Of a stretch of 64,000 nucleotides of DNA, positions 27,449-37,309 are shown piece by piece. The stretch comes from Myxococcales bacterium (GTDB lineage: Bacteria > Myxococcota_A > UBA9160 > UBA4427): positions 1 to 64,000 of the forward strand of contig DUBZ01000086.1 in the NCBI GenBank assembly GCA_012960035.1. Direction: 5' to 3'. Made by a program: the position numbers and the translations under genes. Position 1 is the stretch's first letter. Every line of letters starts with the position of its first letter. The notes below the pieces were generated by a model. That model was not told where the DNA came from. It did no database searches and saw only the letters and a program-made list of their open reading frames with translations.

Positions 27449-28683
27449 CCCCCGAGATGAAGCCCAGCAACGCGAACGGCAAACCCACCGAAAAGCGCAG
27501 GACTCCCGCTCGCCTCGTGCTCGCGGATGGTACGGTGTATCGCGGCCAAGCGTTCGGTGCGTCGGTTTGCAAGCACGGCGAAGTCGTCTTCAACACCAGC
27601 ATGATGGGCTACCAAGAGATCGTGAGCGACCCGTCCTACGCGGGCCAGATCGTCGCGATGACCTACACCCAAATCGGCAACGTCGGAGTGAACGCCCAAG
27701 ACTCCGAATCTCGCGGACGATTTCTATCGGGCTTTGTGATCAAAGAACTCTCGGCCGCCCCCAGCAACTATCGCTCGGAAGGCAGCTTGAGTGACGACCT
27801 CGCAGCTGCGGGGGTGCCCGGCATTTCTGGGATCGACACCCGCGCATTGGTTCGGCGCATCCGAGACCACGGCGCGCAGGTTGGCGTGCTCAGCACGGAC
27901 CCGGAACAACAAGATGAAGCGGCGCTGCTCGCGCTCGCGCAGAGCGCACCGGGCCTCGACGGACGAGACCTCGTCGCCGAGGTGACGTGCAGCGAACCCT
28001 ATTCTTGGTCGGAAGGTCGCTGGGGTGGCATCGACGGACAACTCCCGCGCGATCCGCGACCCAGCCCGGTGCTCAAACTCGTGGCGTACGACTTCGGCAT
28101 CAAAAAGAACATCCTGCGTCTGCTTACCGATCATGGCTTTGACGTGACCGTGGTCCCAGCGACGACCCCTGCCGCCGAAGTCTTGGCGCTCAACCCCGAC
28201 GCGGTCTTCCTTTCGAACGGCCCGGGCGATCCCGCCGCTGTCGAAGGCGTACGGGAAAACGTGCGGGAACTCGTTCGCGTGAAGCCCACCTTTGGCATTT
28301 GCCTCGGGCACCAGATCCTCGGCCTGTCGCTCGGGGGGAGCACCCGCAAACTCAAGTTCGGTCACCACGGCGGCAATCAGCCAGGCCAAGATCTCGCGAC
28401 GAAGAAGGTCGCGATCTGTGCAGAAAACCACGGCTACGCCGTCGAGGCCGACTCGCTTCGGGCCGCGGGCGAATCGGTCGCCATCACGCACGTCAATTTG
28501 AACGACGGCACGGTTGAAGGACTCGCTCACGAAGAGCTGCCGCTCTTTTCCGTCCAGTACCACCCCGAAGCTTCTCCCGGCCCGCACGACGCCGGCTACT
28601 TGTTCGGCCGTTTTCGAAACATGGTCGAACGCGTGATCGCGGGCGAGAAGGTTTCGGGCGCACAGATCTGCGGCTTGACCTGA
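27445..28683 (+). CDS. carA: Carbamoyl-phosphate synthase small (glutaminase) subunit
   Basis: Encodes 412 residues from ATG 27445 (overlapping the pyrC stop); an ATG at 27457 is an alternative. The subunit hydrolyses glutamine and channels ammonia to CarB. N-terminal [20 protein letters not shown] is typical. The class I amidotransferase nucleophile Cys lies in [18 protein letters not shown], and the His/Glu pair in [15 protein letters not shown]. It is followed by carB after 86 bases. Confidence 0.97.
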   Translation: MTPEMKPSNANGKPTEKRRTPARLVLADGTVYRGQAFGASVCKHGEVVFNTSMMGYQEIVSDPSYAGQIVAMTYTQIGNVGVNAQDSESRGRFLSGFVIKELSAAPSNYRSEGSLSDDLAAAGVPGISGIDTRALVRRIRDHGAQVGVLSTDPEQQDEAALLALAQSAPGLDGRDLVAEVTCSEPYSWSEGRWGGIDGQLPRDPRPSPVLKLVAYDFGIKKNILRLLTDHGFDVTVVPATTPAAEVLALNPDAVFLSNGPGDPAAVEGVRENVRELVRVKPTFGICLGHQILGLSLGGSTRKLKFGHHGGNQPGQDLATKKVAICAENHGYAVEADSLRAAGESVAITHVNLNDGTVEGLAHEELPLFSVQYHPEASPGPHDAGYLFGRFRNMVERVIAGEKVSGAQICGLT

Positions 28684-28769
28684 TCGGTTACGTCTATTGC
28701 CAGAAGGTCAACTCCATTTTGCTGCCGAGCGCTTTTCATATTGCGACGGCGATTGAGGACTGAACCAAG

Positions 28770-31700
28770 GTGCCGAAGAGAGAAGACATCAAGACCATCA
28801 TGGTGATCGGCAGCGGACCGATCGTGATCGGTCAGGCTTGCGAGTTCGATTATTCGGGAACCCAGGCCTGCAAGGCATTGCGGGAAGAGGGCTACCGAGT
28901 CGTTCTCTTGAACTCGAACCCGGCAACCATCATGACCGACCCCGAGGTGGCGGACCGCACGTACATCGAACCGATGACAGTCGAAGCGGTCGATAAGATT
29001 CTCGCGATAGAGAAACCGGAAGTGATCCTTCCGACCATTGGTGGACAGACGGCTCTGAATTTAACCATCGCACTGAGTGAGGCGGGAATCCTCGAGAAGC
29101 ACGGTGTGAGTCTGATCGGTGCCAATCTCGAGGCCATCCAGAAAGCAGAAGACCGTGAACTGTTCCGCCAGGCCATGGCAAACATCTCACTCAAGGTGCC
29201 CGAGTCGGGCGTGGCGAGTTCCGTCGAAGAAGCCCGAGAAATTGTGGCAGAGACGGGGATCCCCGCGATTCTGCGGCCGAGCTTTACCATGGGCGGAACC
29301 GGCGGGAGCGTCTGCTTCGAAGAGTCCGAGTTTGATCGCCAAGTCCAGTGGGCGCTCGACCAGTCGCCAACCCACGAATGCTTGATCGAACAGAGCGTGC
29401 TGGGTTGGAAAGAATACGAGCTCGAAATGATGCGCGACCACGCGGACAACGTCGTCGTGATCTGTAGCATTGAAAACTTCGACGCCATGGGCGTGCACAC
29501 TGGGGACTCCATCACGGTCGCGCCCGCGCAGACCCTGACCGACCGCGAATACCAAGAAATGCGTGACGCGGCGGCCGCGATCATGCGCGAGATCGGCGTT
29601 GACACCGGCGGATCGAACGTGCAGTTCGGCGTGAACCCCGTCGACGGCAGCCTGATCGTTATTGAGATGAACCCACGCGTTTCGCGCTCGTCTGCCCTGG
29701 CGTCAAAGGCCACCGGTTTTCCGATCGCGAAGATCGCCGCCAAGCTGGCCGTTGGTTACACCCTCGACGAAATCCAAAACGACATCACCCAAGAAACGCC
29801 CGCGAGTTTCGAACCCAGCATCGATTACGTGGTGACGAAGATCCCGCGATTCACCTTCGAAAAGTTCCCGAACGCCGACAACACCCTGACGACGCAGATG
29901 AAGAGCGTCGGCGAAGTGATGGCCATCGGGCGCACCTTCAAAGAGAGCATGCAAAAGGCGGTTCGCTCTCTCGAGGTGGGGCATAACGGTTTCGAGTCGC
30001 CGGAGCTTCCCGGTGGGCCCGAAGGCGAAGAGCTTCTTTGGCAGTCGATCGATACGCCCCGCCCGGAGCGATTGTGGGCACTCATGGAAGCGCTGCGACG
30101 GGGCGCGACAGTCGATGAACTCTACCGACGCACGTGGATCGACCCCTGGTTCCTGCGCCAGCTCGACGAAATCATCGAGATGGAGTCTGAACTCTCGATG
30201 TCGGGCGCGAACGAACGCCCCGGCATCTTGCGGTACGCGAAACAGATGGGCTTCTCGGACGGCCGCCTCGCCGAACTTTGGAACGTAAGCGAAGCCAGTG
30301 TGCGTGGGATGCGGATGGAGCACAAGGTTCTGCCGGTCTACAAGCGAGTCGATACCTGTGGCGCCGAATTCAACGCCAACACGCCTTACCTCTATTCGAC
30401 CTACGAGGACGAGTGCGAGGCCGATGTCACCGAGCGCAAGAGCGTGATGATTCTCGGTGGCGGTCCGAACCGCATCGGCCAAGGGATCGAGTTCGACTAC
30501 TGCTGCGTTCACGCGGTCTTTGCCCTGCAAGAAGCCGGTTACGAAACCATCATGGTCAACTGCAACCCCGAAACGGTTTCGACGGACTACGACACCAGCG
30601 ACCGCCTCTACTTCGAACCCCTTACCCTCGAAGACGTGCTTTCGATTGTCGCCGTCGAAAAACCGCACGGCGTCATCGTGCAGTTTGGTGGGCAGACCCC
30701 GCTCAAGCTTGCCGTTGCCCTCGAAGAAGCAGGCGTGCCGATCCTCGGCACGTCTCCCGACGCCATCGACCGCGCGGAAGATCGCGAGCGCTTCGACGAC
30801 CTGCTCGAAAAGCTGAAACTCAAGAGACCCGCAGGCGCAGTCGCGCGCAGTGCCGAAGAAGCCGAAGCCGTGGCCGACCGCATTGGCTATCCGGTGCTTG
30901 TGCGACCTTCCTACGTGCTCGGCGGACGCGCGATGCAGATCGTTCAGGACGTAAACGCACTGCGTAATTACATGCGCTTTGCGGTGCAGGCGTCTCCCGA
31001 GCATCCCGTGCTGATCGATTGCTTCCTTGCCGACGCTATCGAAGTCGATGTCGATGCGATCTGCGACGGAACCGATGTTGTGATCGGCGCCATCATGGAG
31101 CACATCGAAGAAGCGGGAGTTCATTCAGGGGATAGCGCCTGTTCCTTGCCTCCGTATTCCCTCGAAGGTCAGATCATCGATGACATCCTTGTCGCTACCC
31201 GCAAGCTCGCGCTTGAGCTCGGGGTGCTCGGTCTGATGAATGTCCAATACGCGATCAAGGGCAACGAGCTTTACGTCATCGAAGTGAATCCTCGCGCGTC
31301 GCGCACGGTGCCGTTCGTGTCCAAGGCCATCGGGCGCCCGCTCGCGAAACTCGCTGCTCGCGTGATGATCGGCGATAGCCTCGAAAGCCTGGACTTCACG
31401 ACCGAAATTGTTCCGAAGTACTTCTCAGTGAAAGAAGCAGTCCTTCCTTTCGTGAAGTTCCCGGGTGTGGACACGCTACTCGGGCCCGAAATGAAGAGCA
31501 CCGGCGAGGTCATGGGGATCGACTCCGATTTCGGCCGGGCCTACGCGAAGGCACAGATCCAGGCGGGGAACACATTGCCGACGCAGGGCAGGGTTCTGGT
31601 CTCGATGCGCACCGAGGAACACGCGGGCATTGTGGGGCCGGTCAAAGAACTGATCGACTGTGGCTTTGAAGTTGTGGCAACGCGCGGTACGGCCGAAACG

Positions 31701-32036
31701 CTTTTAAAGGCGGGGCTCGAAGTCACATCCATCAACAAAGTCCACGAAGGCTCACCCCACTGCGTCGACGAAATTGACAGTGGTCGGATCCAACTCGTGC
31801 TCAATACCGTGGCTCCAGACGCGAAGGCGATCGAAGACTCGGCATCGATTCGTCGCTCGGCCGTGCAGCGCGGGGTTCCGTATTGCACAACCCTCGCGGC
31901 GGCACGTGCTTCGGCGAGTGCGGTGCGGGCGCTGAGCTTGGAATCGATCGGCGTGCGCTCCTTGCAGGAGATCCACGCCGGCCTCCATTCCGTCCTCCAT
32001 TCCGATCATCACTCCGATCTAGATAAGGGCGAATAG
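28770..32036 (+). CDS. carB: Carbamoyl-phosphate synthase large subunit
   Basis: Encodes 1088 residues (E. coli 1073). Two homologous ATP-grasp synthetase halves are visible: [20 protein letters not shown] near residue 14 and [20 protein letters not shown] near residue 566. The C-terminal MGS-like allosteric domain starts around residue 945 ([20 protein letters not shown]). Glycine-rich ATP-binding [11 protein letters not shown] and [11 protein letters not shown] are present. GTG start at 28770 preceded by ACTGAACCAAGG. With carA it supplies carbamoyl phosphate for both pyrimidines and arginine. Confidence 0.98.
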   Translation: MPKREDIKTIMVIGSGPIVIGQACEFDYSGTQACKALREEGYRVVLLNSNPATIMTDPEVADRTYIEPMTVEAVDKILAIEKPEVILPTIGGQTALNLTIALSEAGILEKHGVSLIGANLEAIQKAEDRELFRQAMANISLKVPESGVASSVEEAREIVAETGIPAILRPSFTMGGTGGSVCFEESEFDRQVQWALDQSPTHECLIEQSVLGWKEYELEMMRDHADNVVVICSIENFDAMGVHTGDSITVAPAQTLTDREYQEMRDAAAAIMREIGVDTGGSNVQFGVNPVDGSLIVIEMNPRVSRSSALASKATGFPIAKIAAKLAVGYTLDEIQNDITQETPASFEPSIDYVVTKIPRFTFEKFPNADNTLTTQMKSVGEVMAIGRTFKESMQKAVRSLEVGHNGFESPELPGGPEGEELLWQSIDTPRPERLWALMEALRRGATVDELYRRTWIDPWFLRQLDEIIEMESELSMSGANERPGILRYAKQMGFSDGRLAELWNVSEASVRGMRMEHKVLPVYKRVDTCGAEFNANTPYLYSTYEDECEADVTERKSVMILGGGPNRIGQGIEFDYCCVHAVFALQEAGYETIMVNCNPETVSTDYDTSDRLYFEPLTLEDVLSIVAVEKPHGVIVQFGGQTPLKLAVALEEAGVPILGTSPDAIDRAEDRERFDDLLEKLKLKRPAGAVARSAEEAEAVADRIGYPVLVRPSYVLGGRAMQIVQDVNALRNYMRFAVQASPEHPVLIDCFLADAIEVDVDAICDGTDVVIGAIMEHIEEAGVHSGDSACSLPPYSLEGQIIDDILVATRKLALELGVLGLMNVQYAIKGNELYVIEVNPRASRTVPFVSKAIGRPLAKLAARVMIGDSLESLDFTTEIVPKYFSVKEAVLPFVKFPGVDTLLGPEMKSTGEVMGIDSDFGRAYAKAQIQAGNTLPTQGRVLVSMRTEEHAGIVGPVKELIDCGFEVVATRGTAETLLKAGLEVTSINKVHEGSPHCVDEIDSGRIQLVLNTVAPDAKAIEDSASIRRSAVQRGVPYCTTLAAARASASAVRALSLESIGVRSLQEIHAGLHSVLHSDHHSDLDKGE

Positions 32037-32042
32037 GGCCCG

Positions 32043-34523
32043 GTGGCGGGTCGTTCGCACAACGGATCCACGAGCCCAACGAGTGCGTTTCACGCTGCCG
32101 TCATTCGTTTGCAGCAACCTCTCGAAATGGCTGCGCGCTCGCAGTTTGCCGCGTTGGGGAAGATGCCGACGCTCGCGACGGATATCGCAGCGGCTTGCGT
32201 CCCCTTTGCTTCGCTTGCGATTCCCGCAGATGTGCGGTCCACCGTCTCCGCAATCGCGACGACATTCTCTGCATTCGGCAACGCTGTCGCGGTAAAAGAT
32301 GATGCGGCGTTTCGCGAGGCAATCCTGCGTGCACTCACGCTGACCCACGCTTGGCAGAAGCCGACCTTCGTCGAGAGCCTGTTGGCTCGTCCGCTGTCGA
32401 CCTTGGGTGGCGTCGGTCCGAAGCGCGCGGAAGCGTTCGCGGGCCGCGGGCTGCGAACGGTGGTCGACGCGATGTTCTACTTGCCCACCCGGTATGACGA
32501 TCGACGGGCGCTCGTGCAAATATGTGATCTCGAAGTCGGACGGAGAGCGACCTTCATCGGAGAGGTCAAGAGCACCGACAAACAGACTCACCGCGCGAAG
32601 GGGCGCTATCAAAAAATCTTCGAAGCTGTTGTTGGCGACGAGACGGGCAGCGTCACATTGAAGTGGTTTCGGGCGACAGGTTCGATCGAAAAGGAGCTGA
32701 CCCGCGGTGCGATGTTTCTCATCACGGGAGACGTGAAGCGATACCGATTTTCGAAAGAAATCGTTCATCCGGAACTCGAACTGATCGACACCGATGGCTC
32801 CAACGGCGAAGCCGCCGACGCGTCGACCGCCCTCGAAGAACGCGCCCTCGAAACGATCGTGCCCGAATATTCGACGCCCGAAGGGCTTCAACCTAGAATG
32901 TTGCGCCGGGTTATTCAGGCGTCGGTGCTTGAGTACGCAGATCTTGTTGAGGGGTGTCTGCCAAATGACGTCGTCCAGGCTCGGACCTTGCCCGCGCCGG
33001 GGCGGGCACTGATGCGCGTGCATGCGCCCGAGTGTGAAGCGGAACTCACGCGCTATGAACAGTTTGCCTCTCCCGCCCATGAACGCCTGGTGCTCGAAGA
33101 GCTTTACTTGTTGCAACTGGGGTTGGTTCTCCGCCGGGCGTCCCGTGCTCAGGTCAAAGGCATTGCCATCGATACAACTCGGGAGCGCGTGTGCGCGGCA
33201 CCCAGGGCACTCCCGTTTACGTTGACCGGTGCACAAGAGCGTGTCTGGCGCGAAGTTTCACGGGACATGAGCGAGCCGCATCCGATGAACCGATTGCTTC
33301 AGGGAGACGTCGGCAGCGGCAAGACCGCAATCGCGCTTCTTGCGGCGGTCGCCGCAGCGGAGAGCGGGTTTCAAACGGCGCTGATGGCGCCCACGGAGTT
33401 GCTGGCCGAGCAACACGCCAAGAGCCTACGCGCGATGACGAGTGCAAACGCGAAAGCGCTCGGATTGCGGATCGGCTTGTTGACCGCGTCGCGTTCGCGT
33501 GCGGAAACAAATGTGGTGCTGGAGTCATTGGCCAAGGGCGAGATTGATCTCTTAATCGGCACGCATGCGTTGATTCAGGAACGCGTCGCGTTCAAGTCGC
33601 TGGGGCTCGCAATCGTTGACGAACAGCATCGCTTTGGCGTTTTGCAACGTGCCGCTCTTGTATCGGCTACGCTCGGAGACGCGGAGCCGCATGTGTTGGT
33701 CATGACTGCGACGCCGATCCCTCGCACCCTCGCACTGACGGGCTATGGCGATCTCGAGTTGTCGGTCATCGACGAACTTCCGCCTGGGCGCAGCCCTACC
33801 GAGACCCTGCGCATGCAAGCTGGAGACGGCGAACGCATCATGGAAATGATTCGCGAAACCGTGACCCGGGGAGAGCAGGTTTACGTCGTTTATCCCCTCG
33901 TCGAAGAAAGCGAAAAGTTGGATCTTCGATCGGCGATTGAATCAAGCGAACGCATCGCGTCGGCCTTTTCGGACTTGCGGGTCGACGTATTGCACGGTCG
34001 CCTCGATGCTCCTCAGCGTGACAAAATAATGAGCCGCTTTGCGCGAGGCGAGATCGACATTCTGGTCGCGACGACAGTGATCGAAGTGGGCGTGGACGTC
34101 GCGAATGCGAGCCTCATGATTATCGAGCATGCGGAACGCTTTGGCCTCGCCCAGCTTCACCAGCTGCGCGGCAGGGTGGGGCGAGGCGCGGCGGCGGGGA
34201 CGTGCGCGTTGGTTTCGCGAGGGGGCGGACGGGACTCTCGTGCGCGTCTAGACGCCATGTTGCGAACCACCGACGGCTTCAAGATCGCGGATGCCGACCT
34301 CGAGATTCGCGGTCCGGGCGAATTTCTCGGCACGCGTCAGAGCGGTGAACTCGCGGACCTCCGCATGGCCGATCTCGTGCGCGACGCATACTTGGTGGAA
34401 GTCGCGCGGGACGCTGCGATCGTGACGGTGCGCGAAGATCCCAGCTTGGCGAATTCGCCCGCGCTTCTGCGCGCAGTCGAAGTCCATTGGGGCGACCGCT
34501 TGGCGTTAATGAAGGTTGGCTAG
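32043..34523 (+). CDS. recG: ATP-dependent DNA helicase RecG
   Basis: Encodes 826 residues, longer than E. coli RecG (693) because of an N-terminal extension of about 110 residues. RecG remodels stalled replication forks and Holliday junctions. The wedge/OB domain contains LPTRYDDRRALVQI. Walker A is LQGDVGSGKTAIALLA, motif II appears as IVDEQHRFGVLQR, and TATPIPRTLALTGYGDLELS and the HGRLDAPQRDKIMSRFARGE region follow. It starts with GTG six bases after the carB stop. Confidence 0.96.
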   Translation: MAGRSHNGSTSPTSAFHAAVIRLQQPLEMAARSQFAALGKMPTLATDIAAACVPFASLAIPADVRSTVSAIATTFSAFGNAVAVKDDAAFREAILRALTLTHAWQKPTFVESLLARPLSTLGGVGPKRAEAFAGRGLRTVVDAMFYLPTRYDDRRALVQICDLEVGRRATFIGEVKSTDKQTHRAKGRYQKIFEAVVGDETGSVTLKWFRATGSIEKELTRGAMFLITGDVKRYRFSKEIVHPELELIDTDGSNGEAADASTALEERALETIVPEYSTPEGLQPRMLRRVIQASVLEYADLVEGCLPNDVVQARTLPAPGRALMRVHAPECEAELTRYEQFASPAHERLVLEELYLLQLGLVLRRASRAQVKGIAIDTTRERVCAAPRALPFTLTGAQERVWREVSRDMSEPHPMNRLLQGDVGSGKTAIALLAAVAAAESGFQTALMAPTELLAEQHAKSLRAMTSANAKALGLRIGLLTASRSRAETNVVLESLAKGEIDLLIGTHALIQERVAFKSLGLAIVDEQHRFGVLQRAALVSATLGDAEPHVLVMTATPIPRTLALTGYGDLELSVIDELPPGRSPTETLRMQAGDGERIMEMIRETVTRGEQVYVVYPLVEESEKLDLRSAIESSERIASAFSDLRVDVLHGRLDAPQRDKIMSRFARGEIDILVATTVIEVGVDVANASLMIIEHAERFGLAQLHQLRGRVGRGAAAGTCALVSRGGGRDSRARLDAMLRTTDGFKIADADLEIRGPGEFLGTRQSGELADLRMADLVRDAYLVEVARDAAIVTVREDPSLANSPALLRAVEVHWGDRLALMKVG

Positions 34524-34639
34524 CCTATTCATCTCTTCGTTCATTTCCCTATTCAACGCTCGAAGAAACTTCGGGCCTAGGGATTTGTCTCAACCTGCGG
34601 CGTGCAACGAAAGGCCGCGAATCAATTGGAGCGCTTTCC

Positions 34640-35449
34640 ATGAGTGAGATCATCAAACTCGAACACCCGCACCCGGGCGTCGCCGTGATCACGATGACGA
34701 ACCCTGAAATTTGCAACTTTGGTTCGTGGGAAGCGATCGGTCTGCTGGCAGACGCGATGACCGAAGCGCGAGAGGCGGGCGCCCGAGTTTGTGTTCTTGC
34801 GTCGGGCGTACCCGGGCATTGGTTTCAGCACGCGTGGCTTCGCGACTTGCGCGCGATGGTGACCGGAAAGGAAATGTCAGGGGAGCCCTCGGGCTTTTTT
34901 CGTGCACTCGGCGAACTGCGCAATGCAAACGTGGTCTATATCGCGGCGATCAACGGCGATTGCAACGGGGGTGGCGCAGAGCTTGGCTGGGCCTGCGACC
35001 TTCGCGTGGCCGAAGAGCAGGCTGCGTTCGGCCAACCTGAAGTACAGATTGCGCTTGCGACCGGGATCGGGGGCACGTCGCGACTTGCTCGATTAATCGG
35101 CCGCACTGCGACCGCGGAACTCGTGCTCGACGGTGCGCCCATGACGGCGCGTCGCATTTACGAACTCGGCGGCATCAACCGGTTGGTTACGAATGGGCAG
35201 GCGACCGACATCTCCGTCGCGTGGGCAAAGCGGCTTGCCGCACGTCCGGCAGGGTCACTCAAAGTGTTGAAGCAGATGCTGCTCGACAACGACGAGTTGC
35301 ATCTCACCGACGCGCTCAAGAACGAGCAAAAACTCTTTCAGTCCGTGGTGGCCAGCCCAGACGCTCTCGACGGAATGGAAAAACTTCAAGCGCGCTTCGA
35401 CGCAGGCGAGTCACCACGCGCGGTGTACGGGGAACCCAGCGACTCCTAG
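34640..35449 (+). CDS. Enoyl-CoA hydratase/isomerase family protein
   Basis: Encodes 269 residues from ATG 34640. Crotonase-fold signatures: AAINGDCNGGGAELGWACDL (oxyanion-hole loop and active-site region) and GQPEVQIALATGIGGTSRLA, then LVLDGAPMTARRIYELGGIN. The usual first catalytic Glu region is less conserved, so the exact reaction is uncertain. No other beta-oxidation gene is nearby. An in-frame upstream start at 34487 overlaps recG and is unlikely. Confidence 0.85.
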   Translation: MSEIIKLEHPHPGVAVITMTNPEICNFGSWEAIGLLADAMTEAREAGARVCVLASGVPGHWFQHAWLRDLRAMVTGKEMSGEPSGFFRALGELRNANVVYIAAINGDCNGGGAELGWACDLRVAEEQAAFGQPEVQIALATGIGGTSRLARLIGRTATAELVLDGAPMTARRIYELGGINRLVTNGQATDISVAWAKRLAARPAGSLKVLKQMLLDNDELHLTDALKNEQKLFQSVVASPDALDGMEKLQARFDAGESPRAVYGEPSDS

Positions 35450-35516
35450 CCTTCGCAACGCAGGCAGCGGCGTTGGGTTCGCGTTTGGGCGGGTGTGTCT
35501 TCTGCCGCGCAGAGTC

Positions 35517-36785
35517 CTAGCTCGCCGTTCGCGTGAACCCGCGCAGCGGTAGGAACGCGACGGCCTGTAGTAGCGCCATGGCGACGAAGAAGGCGTGGTA
35601 GACCGACAGACGGTCATCCGTTCGGCCGAGCGCGACTTCGAGTGCGAGGCCCGCCACCACGGGAGCCAGCGCTCGGAACCCGTTTGTGATCACACCGCAG
35701 ATCACCAGGGTGCGCGCCGGGGTGTCGACAGGGGTAAGTTGGAAGAGGACCTGTGTGTCCGCAACGCCGAAGCCTGCAGTCAGCGCGTTGAAGGCAAAGA
35801 AGAACACGAGGATCAGCCCAAGACTTTGTGCGTCGTTCGAGTCGATCGATACGAGCAGCAGGATCAGGGCCGCCATTCCGAGGCTGGTCCAGCGGAATAT
35901 CGGAGCCGATCCAATGCGATCCGAGATGGCGCCCCAGAGGTACAGCGATACCAGTGCGCCGGCGTAGAAGGCGAGGGTTGTGAGGAGAATGTCACCACTG
36001 CTGAACCCGATTTCGCGGCGCAACATGACGACGGCGAACGGGATCGTTGACGTTCGAATCGCGGCACAGAGCGTGACGCCGAACAAGTAGCGTTGGAGTT
36101 GCTCGTTATGCCGCACGAGCGCGAAAGCTTCTCGAACGCGGATCTTGTCTTGGCTGAGTTCGGAGCGTTCGGGCAAGCGCGCGATCAAAGGGATGCGCAA
36201 CACGCCGAAACACCATGCGCCGATGAACAGAGGAGCAAAGTCTCCCGGGTGCTCTGCGAGCCACCACTGGGCAGTGATGAAGTACAAGATGAGCGTGAAG
36301 TGCCAGACGCTGCGAATGGTTCCAAAGAACTGACCGACACGATCAGAATCGATGTAAGCGCGCAGCATCGGAAACCAGACGGCATTGCCAATGTTCAGAC
36401 CGGCGGAGACGACAGCGAAGCTCAAGAGCACAACGATGCGCGCCGTCTGCTCTCCGTAGTCCATCAGTGGATCGAGGAAGAGCAAAGGTAAGCCGCCGAT
36501 CACCGACGCGAGCTGACCAAAGAGCAAGATCGATCGCTTGCGAATGGTTGCGATCCGGCGAAGCGTGGGAAGTTGCAGCAGTTGTAAGCCGGGTAGAAAC
36601 GCGGCCTGAAGCCCGATCTGGAATTCGCTCGCTCCGAGAAAGATCAAGAGCAAGGTGGGCAAGTGGTCGGTGTAGGCCGTCCAGTAAGTCATGCCTGAGG
36701 CATGGCTCGTAATGGCGAGCCTACGACCGCGGGTGCGTGTTGCGGTGTCGAGAGGCGGCGGGGCTGTCGGAGCTGGGGCGGTCAT
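35517..36785 (-). CDS. Major facilitator superfamily transporter
   Basis: About 422 residues from ATG 36785. Around twelve hydrophobic segments. Begins with a short Pro/Ala-rich cytosolic region, then TYWTAYTDHLPTLLLIFLGA. The loop LRIPLIARLPERSELSQDKI lies mid-protein between two six-helix bundles, and later YLWGAISDRIGSAPIF has the MFS DRxG-like loop. The substrate is not inferable. It diverges from the leucine regulatory region. Confidence 0.8.
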   Translation of the reverse strand: MTAPAPTAPPPLDTATRTRGRRLAITSHASGMTYWTAYTDHLPTLLLIFLGASEFQIGLQAAFLPGLQLLQLPTLRRIATIRKRSILLFGQLASVIGGLPLLFLDPLMDYGEQTARIVVLLSFAVVSAGLNIGNAVWFPMLRAYIDSDRVGQFFGTIRSVWHFTLILYFITAQWWLAEHPGDFAPLFIGAWCFGVLRIPLIARLPERSELSQDKIRVREAFALVRHNEQLQRYLFGVTLCAAIRTSTIPFAVVMLRREIGFSSGDILLTTLAFYAGALVSLYLWGAISDRIGSAPIFRWTSLGMAALILLLVSIDSNDAQSLGLILVFFFAFNALTAGFGVADTQVLFQLTPVDTPARTLVICGVITNGFRALAPVVAGLALEVALGRTDDRLSVYHAFFVAMALLQAVAFLPLRGFTRTAS

Positions 36786-36966
36786 CGGTCTGCCTGAGTG
36801 GAGCGTTTGAGAACGCGCGAGGATCCTCGATCCCTGCGATTTCAACCAGCTATTTCTGACGGAGGCGGTGCAATCCGAGGAATCTTTGCGGCCCGTGAGG
36901 GCGGCCCAGGACGGTTCTGACTCAAGTTCGTGTCCGCCGTTGCCGCTCTGGAGAAAAGGCCCGCAG

Positions 36967-36995
36967 TTGACGCAGCGATTTCGATCCGGTAAGAA
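36967..36995 (+). promoter_or_regulatory. Candidate promoter of the leu leader and leuA
   Basis: TTGACG at 36967-36972 and TAAGAA at 36990-36995 are separated by 17 bases. The predicted start point falls between about 37001 and 37005, right at the ATG of the leader peptide, so the leader mRNA may be leaderless or nearly so. Confidence 0.6.
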
Positions 36996-37004
36996 GATGA
37001 GAAG

Positions 37005-37142
37005 ATGTTGATTCCCAAACAAAACCACAAAGCTTTCGGCGCGCTCCTACCCGCTGAACTTTTAAGCCTGCTTTTACTAGCGCGGTTATCTACTCAGATA
37101 AGCGCGCCGTTAATTCAGCGGGAGGAGGTTTTGTTCGCGTAG
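37005..37142 (+). CDS. leuL: Leucine-rich leader peptide of the leuA attenuator
   Basis: A 45-codon reading frame with 12 leucine codons, nine of them between codons 14 and 28 (the stretch ALLPAELLSLLLLARL). Several are CTA or TTA, which are uncommon in this sequence. The TAG stop at 37140-37142 lies just after RNA segment 37117-37133. This is the classic arrangement of a leader peptide whose translation senses charged tRNA-Leu. No good Shine-Dalgarno is seen, which fits a leaderless transcript from the promoter above. Confidence 0.82.
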   Translation: MLIPKQNHKAFGALLPAELLSLLLLARLSTQISAPLIQREEVLFA

Positions 37143-37232
37143 CTCCATTTTGTGATCATGACCAGAACGTTCGGCAAGACTGAACGCAAAACCCTCTCCC
37201 GCTAGCTTTGGCCGGAGAGGGTTTTGCGTTTT
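37117..37232 (+). promoter_or_regulatory. leuA transcription attenuator (antiterminator and terminator alternatives)
   Basis: Segment 37117-37133 can pair with 37187-37203 (15 Watson-Crick pairs, one G-U, one mismatch) as an antiterminator. Segment 37185-37199 alternatively forms a perfect 15-bp stem with 37214-37228, followed by TTTT at 37229-37232, as a terminator. The two are mutually exclusive. A third hairpin (37080-37091 with 37096-37107, eleven pairs around one mismatch) lies just after the Leu codon cluster and may act as the pause hairpin. Stalling at Leu codons would leave 37117-37133 free; a ribosome at the stop codon would cover it. Confidence 0.85.
37185..37232 (+). terminator. 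Intrinsic terminator inside the leu leader
   Basis: CGCAAAACCCTCTCC (37185-37199) and GGAGAGGGTTTTGCG (37214-37228) form a perfect 15-bp stem with a 14-base loop. A run of four T follows. It lies between the leader peptide and leuA, with no gene ending there, which fits regulated termination. Confidence 0.85.
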
Positions 37233-37309
37233 GCGATTCGCAGACCTGTTCTCCGGTTCGACACCAACGCAGTCCTTGAACCGAATTCGAGACCAGGAGT
37301 GAGATCGTC

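Noticed and set aside
29703-31124. 473-codon minus-strand open frame inside carB
   Set aside because: It is fully antisense to a full-length, clearly recognised carB. Long antisense frames are common in this codon-biased, GC-rich DNA. The translation shows no family resemblance.
32019-33236. 405-codon minus-strand frame at the recG start
   Set aside because: Antisense to recG; no motif and no ribosome-binding site.
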